16,788 nt of DNA from Candidatus Faecivivens stercoripullorum (GTDB lineage: Bacteria > Bacillota > Clostridia > Oscillospirales > Ruminococcaceae). Position numbers and translations under genes: made by a program. The stretch covers positions 1 to 16,788 of the forward strand of contig DVLW01000262.1 of the NCBI GenBank assembly GCA_018715285.1, written 5' to 3'. Below the pieces are notes generated by a model that did not search any database, was not told the DNA's origin, and was given only the letters and a program-made list of their open reading frames with translations. This document shows positions 7,375 to 14,519 of this stretch, one piece after another. Positions within the stretch are counted from its first letter, which is position 1. Every line of letters starts with the position of its first letter.

Positions 7375-7403
7375 ATAATATCAGACGTTTCAGTAAAAGT
7401 CAA
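7375..7403 (-). promoter_or_regulatory. Promoter of the small secreted protein gene
   Basis: Minus strand: TTGACT (7403-7398), a 17-nt spacer and TATTAT (7380-7375) in AT-rich DNA. Directly downstream, TTGTTG and CAACAA (7340-7370) can pair across an imperfect inner stem, at the start of the roughly 55-nt leader. Confidence 0.75.
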
Positions 7404-7490
7404 TCGATTTTTAATTATATTTCCGAATTTTGGCAGCTTGTACAGTTATTATGTAATATTTTGTATATTGATGCCGGTGGGCTAATATAG

Positions 7491-8009
7491 TTATTGATCT
7501 TTTACCGGCCGGTTTTCACTGGCTGCGATGGAATCCAGAATCTGGTCAACGACCATTTCAGGCGGTTGTGTGGCGTCGATATCTATTCCGTTTTCGGGCA
7601 GTCCGTCACCGGTTTTATACAGGTATTCGATCAGCGCCCGCTGTTCAGGATTGCCGCCCCAGTTATCCGGTGGACGTCGGTCGAGCCGATGCCGCAACGT
7701 ATCGGCATCAATCCGCAGGATAAATACGCCGTCAAACCAGTCGATAAACCGGTGAAAATTCCTCGAACCGCCGCAGAAAAAGGTCACCGGCTGGCTTTTG
7801 TCGCAAACCAGCTGATGCACTTTCTCAATATCCCAGATGTGGTGTTCATGGCTCCGTCCGGGCAGAGGAAGACCGGTTTCCGGGTCGCCCTGATAGGCAA
7901 GCTGGCGGTCGCCGTGGATAGCCTGAAAACCTCTGCGCAACAGTTCGTCACAAACGGTTGTTTTCCCGGAACAGGACACTCCTTCAATCAGGTAATTCCT
8001 TGCGCCCAT
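7491..8009 (-). CDS. P-loop kinase-like protein (AAA_17/18-type nucleoside kinase fold)
   Basis: A 172-residue cytoplasmic P-loop protein. The Walker A motif is at residues 10-17 (GVSCSGKT) directly after the first strand (NYLIEG), as in small nucleotide, nucleoside or shikimate-type kinases. FDGVFILRIDADTLRHRLDRRP looks like the strand and Arg-rich lid region of such kinases, and a late IDATQPPEMVVDQIL helix matches the usual C-terminus. The phosphate acceptor cannot be named. Last gene of the four-gene operon, 12 nt after the DUF1349-type gene; its ribosome binding site is weak, so translation may depend on coupling. No terminator is seen after its stop, so transcripts may continue towards the small secreted protein gene. 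Confidence 0.8.
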   Translation of the reverse strand: MGARNYLIEGVSCSGKTTVCDELLRRGFQAIHGDRQLAYQGDPETGLPLPGRSHEHHIWDIEKVHQLVCDKSQPVTFFCGGSRNFHRFIDWFDGVFILRIDADTLRHRLDRRPPDNWGGNPEQRALIEYLYKTGDGLPENGIDIDATQPPEMVVDQILDSIAASENRPVKDQ

Positions 8010-8021
8010 TGCAGCTCACCA

Positions 8022-8636
8022 TCAGGTATTATCGCTGTCCGGCGGCTGGCCATCGTGTGCCGCCCACTGGCAGTCGGTCAGCTGCATTTGGGTAAAGGCC
8101 GCTGTGAAGGAAGAATCCTCCGGGCTGCATGCGTAGATGCCAAACGAAATTTTATCCTGTGCTTCCCACATATGACAGATTCTCATCTGCCGCCAGCTGT
8201 GCCCGTCTTCCGAGCAGTCGACGCAGAAGTCATCTTCCCGTCTGCTGAGACGGTACCAGATGGATTTGACCGACGCATCGATTTCAGTAGTTGCCCAGTC
8301 GGAATATCCATGGTTGGTGACGACGCTGCCCAGATGCTGGAACCGCTCGTTTTCATATTCCACCGATGCCTTGAGCCAGTTGTCGCTGTCCAGATAGACC
8401 ACTACGCCGCACTGGTCAAAGCGGTGTTTGCTGTCAAATTCTGTTTTGACGATAAAGGAAAAGTATTTTTCATCGGTCGTCATCTGGAGCACAGGCGCAT
8501 TGTCATTCCGGAAATGGTAATAGGTGCGCTGCCAGAGGTCGGTGTGCGGCAGGGTGACAATTTCAATCCGGTTGTCGGAGATCTGAAACTGTGCGGGCTG
8601 CCTTGTCCATTGCAGTTTGGCTGTATCAAAACACAT
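8022..8636 (-). CDS. DUF1349-type protein (concanavalin-like beta-sandwich)
   Basis: A 204-residue protein that I assign to the DUF1349 family, a lectin/glucanase-like jelly-roll fold. Support: the typical order of W-x-R near the N-terminus, TDLWQRTYYHF, DEKYFSFIVKTEF, DQCGVVVYLDSDNWLKASVEYE, SDWATTEI, WYRLSRREDDFCVDCSEDGHSW and the late FGIYACSPEDSSF. Stand-alone members of about 190-200 residues occur in many Firmicutes; their role is unknown, possibly sugar or ligand binding. No signal peptide, so cytoplasmic. Excellent ribosome binding site (AGGAGGT, 8649-8643) in the 22-nt gap after the FliB-family gene. Third gene of the four-gene operon. Confidence 0.8.
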   Translation of the reverse strand: MCFDTAKLQWTRQPAQFQISDNRIEIVTLPHTDLWQRTYYHFRNDNAPVLQMTTDEKYFSFIVKTEFDSKHRFDQCGVVVYLDSDNWLKASVEYENERFQHLGSVVTNHGYSDWATTEIDASVKSIWYRLSRREDDFCVDCSEDGHSWRQMRICHMWEAQDKISFGIYACSPEDSSFTAAFTQMQLTDCQWAAHDGQPPDSDNT

Positions 8637-8658
8637 GGTCGGTACCTCCTTTAAGATA

Positions 8659-9789
8659 TCATCCGTTCACGACTGGCTGGGCGGATGTCCCAAGCAGCAG
8701 TGCACAGAACGCTTTTTCGGTAAAAGTTTTGTTTTCCGTCATTTCTCTGACCAGTGCCGCGACGTTGTCCTCGTCGTGCTCCACCTCACGGGAATAGCTG
8801 ACGGCCAGCTTTTCCAGTTCACTTTCGGTCATATCCTGTCCCAGCGTGCGCACCGCCAGCAGACTGAATACCGCGAATTTGACCAGTCCCAGCAGGGTAT
8901 CATCCTCAGCATCGGGGTAGGCTGCGCGGGCAAAGTACCGGAACAGGAAGGTGAACAGCAGATTCTGTTCAAATCCGGCATTCAGTGCATTCACTGTCCG
9001 GTCGCCGGAATTTTCCGATTCAAGACAGTTGACGAGCTGCTCTTTCCAGCTGTCCTTGAGGATATCCAGTTTCAGAAGTTCGGTAAGCAGGTCACTTCTT
9101 TTCACTGCCGTTGCCATCGAGCAGCGGCTGCGGCATTTTTTCAGCTGAGCAAGCATCTGATGCGGGTCAAAGCTGTCGCAGAGTGCCTGAATATCTTCCC
9201 AGCGCTGCTCGCGGATCAGCTTCTGACCTTTTCTTGCCAGCCGCAGAAGCAGCGCACAGCGATGGTCCATCGGGAACTGAGAACGCTGAATCAGGTCATA
9301 GGCGGTTTCCCGCAGCTGGATGACGGCAAAGTAACGGTCAGCGTCCATATCATTAAGGGATGGGGGAATGTCGGGATGGTTTTCGGATGTAAAATGGATT
9401 TTCCCTTTTTGAGAAAAGATAATCCGTGCCGCTTCCGGACAGGAGATGGAAATTCCCATCTCTCTTGTACCGCCGAAGTCGTGGATAAACCGGGGATAGA
9501 TATGACAGGTCCGGCAGAGCGCTTCTTCACCCATTTCCGCCTGAATATCACATAAATTGCGGTCATTCAGAAACGGACAGCGTCCGTCCGGGTTGCAGTG
9601 AAAGCAGGTTTCACCGTCCTCGACCATCATCATCCCGCGGATACGGTCACCCAGCGGCGTTTGCAGCGCACGGTATCTGGCTTCACTCTCCGGGTCGACG
9701 ACGACTTCCCATCCGGCACAGCAGGTTTCGGGACAGTCGGAGGCGATGCAGTGAAACTGCGAAAAATAGGCTGGGGTCACAATCTTCAT
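8659..9789 (-). CDS. FliB-family (flagellin lysine-N-methylase-like) Cys-cluster protein
   Basis: A 376-residue protein of the FliB family, named for flagellin lysine N-methylation in Salmonella. Cys pattern: HC14IASDC19PETC23C24AGW at the N-terminus, then C62, C65, C71 in RCPFL, C80, and C92/C95 in LCRTCHIYPR, then a conserved ISCPEAAR. These cysteines probably bind a metal or Fe-S centre. The C-terminal two thirds is helical (LLLRLARKGQKLI, LLFTFLFRYFARAAY, FAVFSLLAVRTLG). No flagellar gene is present in the window, and such proteins are common in non-motile Clostridia, so the substrate may not be flagellin; the methylase role is by family name only. Its ATG overlaps the stop of the upstream YkgJ-type gene (ATGA), showing tight coupling. 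Confidence 0.85.
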   Translation of the reverse strand: MKIVTPAYFSQFHCIASDCPETCCAGWEVVVDPESEARYRALQTPLGDRIRGMMMVEDGETCFHCNPDGRCPFLNDRNLCDIQAEMGEEALCRTCHIYPRFIHDFGGTREMGISISCPEAARIIFSQKGKIHFTSENHPDIPPSLNDMDADRYFAVIQLRETAYDLIQRSQFPMDHRCALLLRLARKGQKLIREQRWEDIQALCDSFDPHQMLAQLKKCRSRCSMATAVKRSDLLTELLKLDILKDSWKEQLVNCLESENSGDRTVNALNAGFEQNLLFTFLFRYFARAAYPDAEDDTLLGLVKFAVFSLLAVRTLGQDMTESELEKLAVSYSREVEHDEDNVAALVREMTENKTFTEKAFCALLLGTSAQPVVNG

Positions 9790-10541
9790 GTCACATCTTC
9801 CTTTTTGTAAGTTTTATCCCCTTCGAGTTTGCAGAGGGTTTCTTCCAGCTGGGCAATATTGCGGTCATATTGCGGCGCAAAGTCCTGCCGGAAATCATAG
9901 TCCAGATAAAGCGCACGAATGATTTTCCGGCGCAGATATTTGATTTCAATCGGCCGCAGCCGCTTTTCCAGCGCTCTGACCCGTGAGGAGAGTGCCAGAC
10001 AGTCCCGTGCCCATCGCAAATCCAGCTCTTCCCGTTCCAGTGTCGAAAAGCTGTCCAAATATTCCCGTAAGGTCAGCGTGACCTGATGTCCGCTGCACCC
10101 GGTATCCTGCGCAAAATAGTGAATACACCGGCGGCGTACTTCCGGGTCTGCCGGGTCGGTTCCCGGTTCAAAGTCAATCGACTGACCGAGCGGATACAGC
10201 GCACAGACCAGCGGTTTATGGGAATGGATTGCACAGCTGCTTTCCGCCGTCAGAAACGGACAGTTGCCATTATCCCGTCTGGGCCGGATGCGGATGACCG
10301 GCAGCCGGGTGGAATTGCCGGTATAACTCTGGCAGAAGGCGTCGATCACCATCTGAGCGGGAAGTGAAAACCGGCAGCAGAGCCGGTACAGATCATATCC
10401 TGACAGTATGATATCACTGCGTTTGCGGCAGCAGTCGCCGCATCCCTGGCACTGGAAAGAGAAGATATCCTCCAGCCCGATGTCCGGGTAATCGGTACCG
10501 GGCGGAAGCTGTGCGCCAAGGTCAAATTTTGGTTGGTTCAT
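9786..10541 (-). CDS. YkgJ/CxxCxxCC-family zinc- or iron-binding protein
   Basis: A 251-residue Cys-cluster protein of the YkgJ type. C31-Q-G-C34-G-D-C37-C38 forms the signature CxxCxxCC, followed by GNC94PFL, C103-A-I-H and the PLVC113ALYP motif; together these give a putative metal or Fe-S site. The C-terminal half is helical and highly charged (VRALEKRLRPIEIKYLRRKI). Function is unknown in the family. ATG 10541 with AAGGAA about 9 nt upstream is preferred over longer in-frame starts up to 10622, which add an unlikely N-terminus and run into a terminator. First gene of the four-gene operon; its TGA overlaps the ATG of the FliB-family gene by 4 bases. No convincing promoter was found in the 10542-10620 stretch. 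Confidence 0.85.
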   Translation of the reverse strand: MNQPKFDLGAQLPPGTDYPDIGLEDIFSFQCQGCGDCCRKRSDIILSGYDLYRLCCRFSLPAQMVIDAFCQSYTGNSTRLPVIRIRPRRDNGNCPFLTAESSCAIHSHKPLVCALYPLGQSIDFEPGTDPADPEVRRRCIHYFAQDTGCSGHQVTLTLREYLDSFSTLEREELDLRWARDCLALSSRVRALEKRLRPIEIKYLRRKIIRALYLDYDFRQDFAPQYDRNIAQLEETLCKLEGDKTYKKEDVT

Positions 10542-10620
10542 AGCGAGATTCCTTATCATCGTCATTTTTAAAAGTGAGCCTGCGTAACATGCCGACGCAG
10601 TCCCATCAGCAATCAAACAC

Positions 10621-10667
10621 AATAAAACCGGTGTCTTCTGAGCTTACCGCTCGAAAAAACACCGGTT
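10621..10667 (-). terminator. Intrinsic terminator after the PFL-family gene
   Basis: AACCGGTGT (10626-10634) pairs with ACACCGGTT (10659-10667), with an inner GAGC/GCTC hairpin. On the minus strand the stem runs into TTTTATT. It separates the PFL-family gene from the Cys-cluster operon. Confidence 0.8.
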
Positions 10668-10694
10668 ACATCAGTCTGTCAGCAATCCGACAGA

Positions 10695-12053
10695 TCAGTT
10701 TTTCAGACTCTGAAGCGGAGCAGGGATTCTGCCGCCGCGGTGGATAAAGATGTCCGGCTTGGTATAATTGACCTTCATGACCGGACCGGCGCCCAGAAGT
10801 CCGCCAAAGGACAGCTCGTCTCCGATCGATTTGCCGATTGCCGGGATGACACGGACAGCGGTGGTCTTGGAGTTGACCATGCCGATAGCCGCTTCGTCAG
10901 CGATAATAGCCGAGATCATTTCAGCAGTCGTATCGCCGGGAATGACGATCATATCCAGACCGACCGAGCAGACAGCGGTCATCGCTTCCAGTTTTTCCAG
11001 CAGCAGGTTTCCGCAGCGTGCAGCGTCGATCATGCCGGCGTCTTCCGAAACCGGGATAAACGCACCGGACAGTCCGCCGACGTGGGAAGAAGCCATAACG
11101 CCGCCTTTTTTTACAGCGTCATTGAGCAGTGCAAGGGCAGCGGTGGTACCGTGGCAGCCGCACATTTCCAGACCCATTTCTTCCAGAATGTGTGCGACCG
11201 AGTCACCGACAGCAGGTGTCGGTGCAAGCGACAGGTCGACGATTCCAAACGGAACGCCCAGTTTTTCACTGGCTTCCTTGCCGACCAGCTGACCCATACG
11301 GGTGATCTTGAAAGCCGTCCGTTTGACCAGATCGGCAACTTCTGTCAAATCTGCGTCTTTCGGGAGTTTTGCCAGTGCTGCGCGTACAACGCCAGGACCG
11401 GAAACGCCGACATTGATTTCACAGTCAGGTTCGCCGACACCATGGAAAGCGCCTGCCATAAAGGGGTTGTCCTCAACCGCATTGCAGAAAACAACCAGTT
11501 TTGCTGCACCGATGCAGTTGCGGTCAGCGGTCAGTTCAGCGGTTCTTCTGACGATACCGCCCATCATTTTGACCGCGTCCATATTGATACCAGCCTTGGT
11601 CGAACCGACGTTGACCGAAGAACAGAGGTGGTCAGTAACTGTCAGCGCCTCGGGAATCGACTCGATCAGCGCACGGTCACCGGCTGCAAAGCCTTTCTGT
11701 ACCAGCGCGGAATAGCCGCCGATAAAGTTGACGCCGCAGGTATTGGCGCATTTTTCCAGAGTCAGCGCATATTTGACCGGGTTACCGCCCGAAGCGGCCA
11801 GCGGTACAGCAATCGGCGTGACTGAAATACGCTTGTTAACAATCGGGATACCGTATTTTTTCTCGATTTCCTCACCGGTTGCAACCAGATGCTCCGCTTT
11901 GCGGCAGACCTTATCATATATTTTCTCACAGCTTCTGTCGATATCTGCATCGCAGCAGTCGAGCAGCGAAATGCCCATTGTAATGGTGCGGATATCCAGA
12001 TTTTCCTCCTGGATCATCTGGATGGTTTCCATAATATCATGTACGTTTATCAA
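10695..12053 (-). CDS. PFL-family protein UPF0210 (DUF711)
   Basis: A 452-residue member of UPF0210/DUF711, a widely conserved cytoplasmic family structurally related to pyruvate formate-lyase-like barrels; its reaction is not established. Conserved segments include EENLDIRTITMGISLLDC, ISVTPIAVP, GVNFIGGYSALV, SSVNVGSTKAGINMDAV, CEINVGVSGPGVVR, DLSLAPTPAVGDSVAHILEEMG and SHVGGLSGAFIPVSEDAGM. The frame extends to an ATG at 12092, but the family N-terminus (INVHDIMETIQMI) starts at a TTG at 12053, 6 nt after AGGCGGG (12066-12060), and this gives the family length. It follows the ACT-domain gene, its usual partner. The 76-nt gap between them holds a strong hairpin. A TTG start plus the hairpin suggests its level is kept below that of the ACT protein. 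Confidence 0.9.
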   Translation of the reverse strand: MINVHDIMETIQMIQEENLDIRTITMGISLLDCCDADIDRSCEKIYDKVCRKAEHLVATGEEIEKKYGIPIVNKRISVTPIAVPLAASGGNPVKYALTLEKCANTCGVNFIGGYSALVQKGFAAGDRALIESIPEALTVTDHLCSSVNVGSTKAGINMDAVKMMGGIVRRTAELTADRNCIGAAKLVVFCNAVEDNPFMAGAFHGVGEPDCEINVGVSGPGVVRAALAKLPKDADLTEVADLVKRTAFKITRMGQLVGKEASEKLGVPFGIVDLSLAPTPAVGDSVAHILEEMGLEMCGCHGTTAALALLNDAVKKGGVMASSHVGGLSGAFIPVSEDAGMIDAARCGNLLLEKLEAMTAVCSVGLDMIVIPGDTTAEMISAIIADEAAIGMVNSKTTAVRVIPAIGKSIGDELSFGGLLGAGPVMKVNYTKPDIFIHRGGRIPAPLQSLKN

Positions 12054-12093
12054 AAATAACCCGCCTTTCCTGCAATTGAAGATGCGGCACAAC

Positions 12094-12127
12094 GGTTAAA
12101 AACATCCTGTTCGAGGCGTTTTTAACC
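12094..12127 (-). other. Intercistronic stem-loop between the ACT-domain and PFL genes
   Basis: GGTTAAAAAC (12094-12103) and GTTTTTAACC (12118-12127) form a perfect 10-bp stem; inside it CCT/AGG can add a further 3 bp. The start of the stem lies 2 nt after the ACT-gene stop. There is no U-run beyond the stem other than the one inside it. It could be a partial terminator, an mRNA-stability element or a processing site. Confidence 0.65.
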
Positions 12128-12129
12128 AA

Positions 12130-12399
12130 TCAGATCGTGTGCATCGAATTGAAGATATCCTCATGCATGACATTGATGACCAGTCCGGCCTCCTTGCCGT
12201 AACCGGTAACCTGATCGGAAAAGTCCGAAAAAGTGCAGGTGATGGCGGAGATGTCGACCATCATAATCATGACGAACATATCCTGAAGAATCGTCTGGGT
12301 TACATCGACGACATTGACTTTGTTTTCGGCGCACAGAGCGCTGACTTTGGCGAGGATGCCGACTGTATCTTTACCGACGACCGAAATAATAGCACGCAT
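12130..12399 (-). CDS. ACT-domain protein UPF0237
   Basis: An 89-residue stand-alone ACT domain, UPF0237 type. It starts with MRAIISVVGKDTVGILAKVSALCAENKVNVVDVTQTI, the classical beta-alpha-beta ligand-binding pattern with the G-x-D-x-x-G-I turn, and continues with VMIMMVDIS. ACT domains bind amino acids or other small ligands and act as dimeric regulators. The UPF0237/UPF0210 gene pair is widely conserved in Firmicutes, so this protein probably senses a ligand for the PFL-family partner (inference). Excellent ribosome binding site (AGGAGGT, 12411-12405) 5 nt before the ATG, and a strong promoter upstream. First gene of the pair. Confidence 0.92.
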   Translation of the reverse strand: MRAIISVVGKDTVGILAKVSALCAENKVNVVDVTQTILQDMFVMIMMVDISAITCTFSDFSDQVTGYGKEAGLVINVMHEDIFNSMHTI

Positions 12400-12450
12400 A
12401 AGCTACCTCCTGATTCGATAATGGACGCTGGGCCCGAATCTGTTTTCTTT

Positions 12451-12479
12451 ATTATAGCTGAAAGCAGCCATAAATGCAA
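12451..12479 (-). promoter_or_regulatory. Promoter of the ACT-domain/PFL operon
   Basis: Minus strand: TTGCAT (12479-12474), a 17-nt spacer and a perfect TATAAT (12456-12451). The leader to the ATG at 12399 is about 45 nt. In the rest of the divergent gap (12480-12684) no convincing promoter for the plus-strand gene was found; a lone TATACT at 12617-12622 has no -35 box. Confidence 0.8.
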
Positions 12480-12684
12480 GGATTCACCCGGCAAATTGCA
12501 AAATTCTGCACAATCCCGTTTATTTTACCGAAAATTCAGTCGAAATCCGGCTTGTCTATAGAGTTTTCGCCAGAAACCCCGTCCACAATTCGGGCATATT
12601 TGCACCGAATCCCGGCTATACTGGAAATATCCGCAAAGCCAAATACATTTGCGGCAGAAAATTACCGGGAAGGATGAACACAGG

Positions 12685-13683
12685 ATGCTGGGTAATGGGG
12701 ACGAAGAGCAGGTCATGCAGGAAATTGCGGAAACGCTCAGGCAGCAGCAGGAGCAGGACCGCTCGTACGGGAAAATTTATGAGACACAGCTGGCACCAAA
12801 AAAGGGGATGAATGGCGGCGTAACGTTTGCGCTGACCTTTGGTATCAGTCTGGCGGTTTTGCTGCTGATTATGCTGATTGTGCTCTCCGGCACCAGCCGA
12901 AACGGAGAGCTGTTTGGTTCAAATGAAAGCTCGCAGCCGCTTTCCGGAACCAACCTGTCAGCCGACCATTCGCTGGACAGTTATCATCCGACGATGGAAG
13001 ACGATAACCGGCTTTTGGTAGTCATCAATGGGGGAGAGGACGCACAGTCCCATTACTGGCTGCTGCGCATCAGTCCAACTTCCGGTGAAATGACGGTACT
13101 CACCTTCCCGGACAGTCTGTCATCCGGTGAAGAAACGCTTCAGCAGGCGGCTGGTTCGTTTTCGGATGCACAGCAGGCAGTGCAGAAAATTTTCGGAGAG
13201 GACAGTGTCGACCGTGTCGTATGGTTTGAGCGGGAAAATGCCGAAAAGATGATTACCGCACTCGGCGGAATGGAATGGGAATTCCACGATCGCTATCAGA
13301 GTGAATCACTGGATATCCCGGTCGGACGGCATCTGCTGGACGGTGGGACACTGATGCAGCTGCTGGATGAATCGGCATCCGGACAGCAGCCCTCAGCCGG
13401 TCAGCTTCCATCCGGCGCTGATATCCTCGCGGCTTTTTTGGGACAGCGGTTTACGGCCTCCGCATTCAATCGGGATGACGGTCTTTTTGAGACGCTGGTC
13501 AGCTGGAGTGAGGGAAACATTTCGGTAATGGATTACTATAACGGTAAAAAGTTCCTGCGATGGTTTTTGTATATGGGTGCAGGTTACCAGACAATCGCCG
13601 TCGGTGAGACGGGAAATACCGTCCTCTCGGATGGCGAACGCCAGCTTGCAAGGGAACGACTGGGTTTATCCGCGTCTGAGTAA
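12685..13683 (+). CDS. Single-pass membrane protein with degenerate LCP (LytR-CpsA-Psr)-like domain
   Basis: 332 residues. The N-terminus is an acidic/Gln-rich helix (VMQEIAETLRQQQEQ), likely cytoplasmic and coiled-coil. One transmembrane helix follows at about residues 46-68 (FALTFGISLAVLLLIMLIVLSG), so the rest is extracellular. The outer part has the layout of LCP wall-polymer ligases: RLLVVINGG, then HYWLLRISPTSGEMTVLTFPDSL where canonical members have the IDP and S-I-P-R-D motifs. Here the catalytic Arg-Asp reads PDS, and other conserved Arg residues are not evident, so enzymatic activity is doubtful. Remote homology by eye; moderate confidence. ATG 12685 has GGAAGGA 10 nt upstream and is preferred over an in-frame TTG at 12649. 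Its 3' end overlaps the convergent gene by 18 bp. Confidence 0.65.
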   Translation: MLGNGDEEQVMQEIAETLRQQQEQDRSYGKIYETQLAPKKGMNGGVTFALTFGISLAVLLLIMLIVLSGTSRNGELFGSNESSQPLSGTNLSADHSLDSYHPTMEDDNRLLVVINGGEDAQSHYWLLRISPTSGEMTVLTFPDSLSSGEETLQQAAGSFSDAQQAVQKIFGEDSVDRVVWFERENAEKMITALGGMEWEFHDRYQSESLDIPVGRHLLDGGTLMQLLDESASGQQPSAGQLPSGADILAAFLGQRFTASAFNRDDGLFETLVSWSEGNISVMDYYNGKKFLRWFLYMGAGYQTIAVGETGNTVLSDGERQLARERLGLSASE

Positions 13684-14382
13684 CCATCCGGCCGCAAATA
13701 CCGCACCGCAGACGACTTCCGCTGCCAGCATCCGAAGCAGGAAACGCCTGAGGTCAGGCGCTTTTTTGCCGTTTTTCAGGCAGTTCCAGATTCGCCCAGA
13801 ATTGCGGATACTGTTTCCCGCAGCCCATACCGTCACCGGCAGCAATAGACCAGGCATCAGCAATATTCCGTTCTGTACCGTCAGCAGGTCACCTTTTTCC
13901 GCCCATATTCCGGCTACAACGCATCCGGCGCCAATTCCTTCCGCCAGCAGCGCCGCGAGAGTCCCTGCCTGTCCGGCGGCCGAAAAGCCGCACCAGCCGA
14001 TAAACAGCAGTATCAGGGCAGCCGACAGGCAGCTCTGTTCCATCGACGGCATCACCTGAATACCGCTGCTGCATCCCAGCCATACTCCAGCCGCCATGAT
14101 TCCCCATAATGCCGCTGTCAGCGGTGTGATACTGGAGGATGAAACAGTCCGCGGCGGTGCATAAAACATCTCCGGACGGCTTTGTGACGGCTGTTCAGCA
14201 AAAGCTTGGCGGTCAGTTTCAGGGATACCGCTGTCGGGTTCACGCGGTTGTCCGGTATATGTTGTGGAATTGACAGGTTTGGAATGAACAAAACTTTCGT
14301 CCTGATTTCCGGACGCGGCGGCACGGGCGGGAGAATAAAAACTGGTCGGTGTGTTACCAGGTGTTCCGGCAGTATACATCAT
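13666..14382 (-). CDS. Polytopic membrane protein with Pro/Ser-rich N-terminal tail
   Basis: 238 residues, family not recognised. Residues 1 to about 85 are hydrophilic and rich in Pro, Ser, Thr and Gln (disordered tail). Then about five hydrophobic segments follow: TPLTAALWGIMAAGVWLG, SAALILLFIGWCGFSAAG, TLAALLAEGIGAGCVVAGIWA, GILLMPGLLLPVTVWAAG and LAAEVVCGAVFAAGWLL. A basic loop (KNGKKAPDLRR) precedes the last segment. Start 14382 has AAAGGAG (14398-14392) 9 nt upstream. It is convergent with the LCP-like gene, overlapping it by 18 bp, and that gene's terminator lies within this coding sequence. It lies downstream of the pepC terminator, so it is probably a separate transcript, but no clear promoter was found. 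Genuine-gene status rests on the ribosome binding site and the coherent membrane pattern. Confidence 0.65.
   Translation of the reverse strand: MMYTAGTPGNTPTSFYSPARAAASGNQDESFVHSKPVNSTTYTGQPREPDSGIPETDRQAFAEQPSQSRPEMFYAPPRTVSSSSITPLTAALWGIMAAGVWLGCSSGIQVMPSMEQSCLSAALILLFIGWCGFSAAGQAGTLAALLAEGIGAGCVVAGIWAEKGDLLTVQNGILLMPGLLLPVTVWAAGNSIRNSGRIWNCLKNGKKAPDLRRFLLRMLAAEVVCGAVFAAGWLLRRG
13745..13767 (+). terminator. Intrinsic terminator of the LCP-like gene, inside the opposing gene
   Basis: CGCCTG (13745-13750), loop AGGT, CAGGCG (13755-13760), then C and six T. It lies 62 nt after the stop of the LCP-like gene, within the minus-strand membrane-protein coding sequence, where it encodes part of the KKAPDLRR loop. 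Confidence 0.7.
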
Positions 14383-14456
14383 TGGACAGCGCTCCTTTCA
14401 CTTGGTCAATCTGTATGCGCTGACCTTTTTGGATATGCCTTTGCCGGGACAGGCGC

Positions 14457-14496
14457 AAAAAATCCCATCTTCCACCACAATGGAAGATGGGATTTT
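14457..14496 (-). terminator. Intrinsic terminator of pepC
   Basis: A 16-bp perfect stem, 14459-14474 with 14481-14496, around the loop CCACAA. On the minus strand the stem leads into a six-T run and then GCGCC. It starts 24 nt after the pepC stop and isolates pepC from the membrane-protein gene. Confidence 0.88.
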
Positions 14497-14519
14497 CCCG
14501 TTATTCAGCAGTAACCCGT

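Noticed and set aside
7494..8654. 386-codon plus-strand frame opposite the kinase and DUF1349-type genes
   Set aside because: It spans two well-supported minus-strand genes with recognisable motifs and has no promoter or ribosome binding site of its own. It is a by-product of codon bias.
8617..9555. 312-codon plus-strand frame opposite the FliB-family gene
   Set aside because: Shadow frame; the minus-strand product has a complete family Cys pattern.
10740..11825. 361-codon plus-strand frame opposite the PFL-family gene
   Set aside because: Shadow composition (Asp/Arg/Gln-rich); the minus strand encodes a full-length conserved UPF0210 protein.
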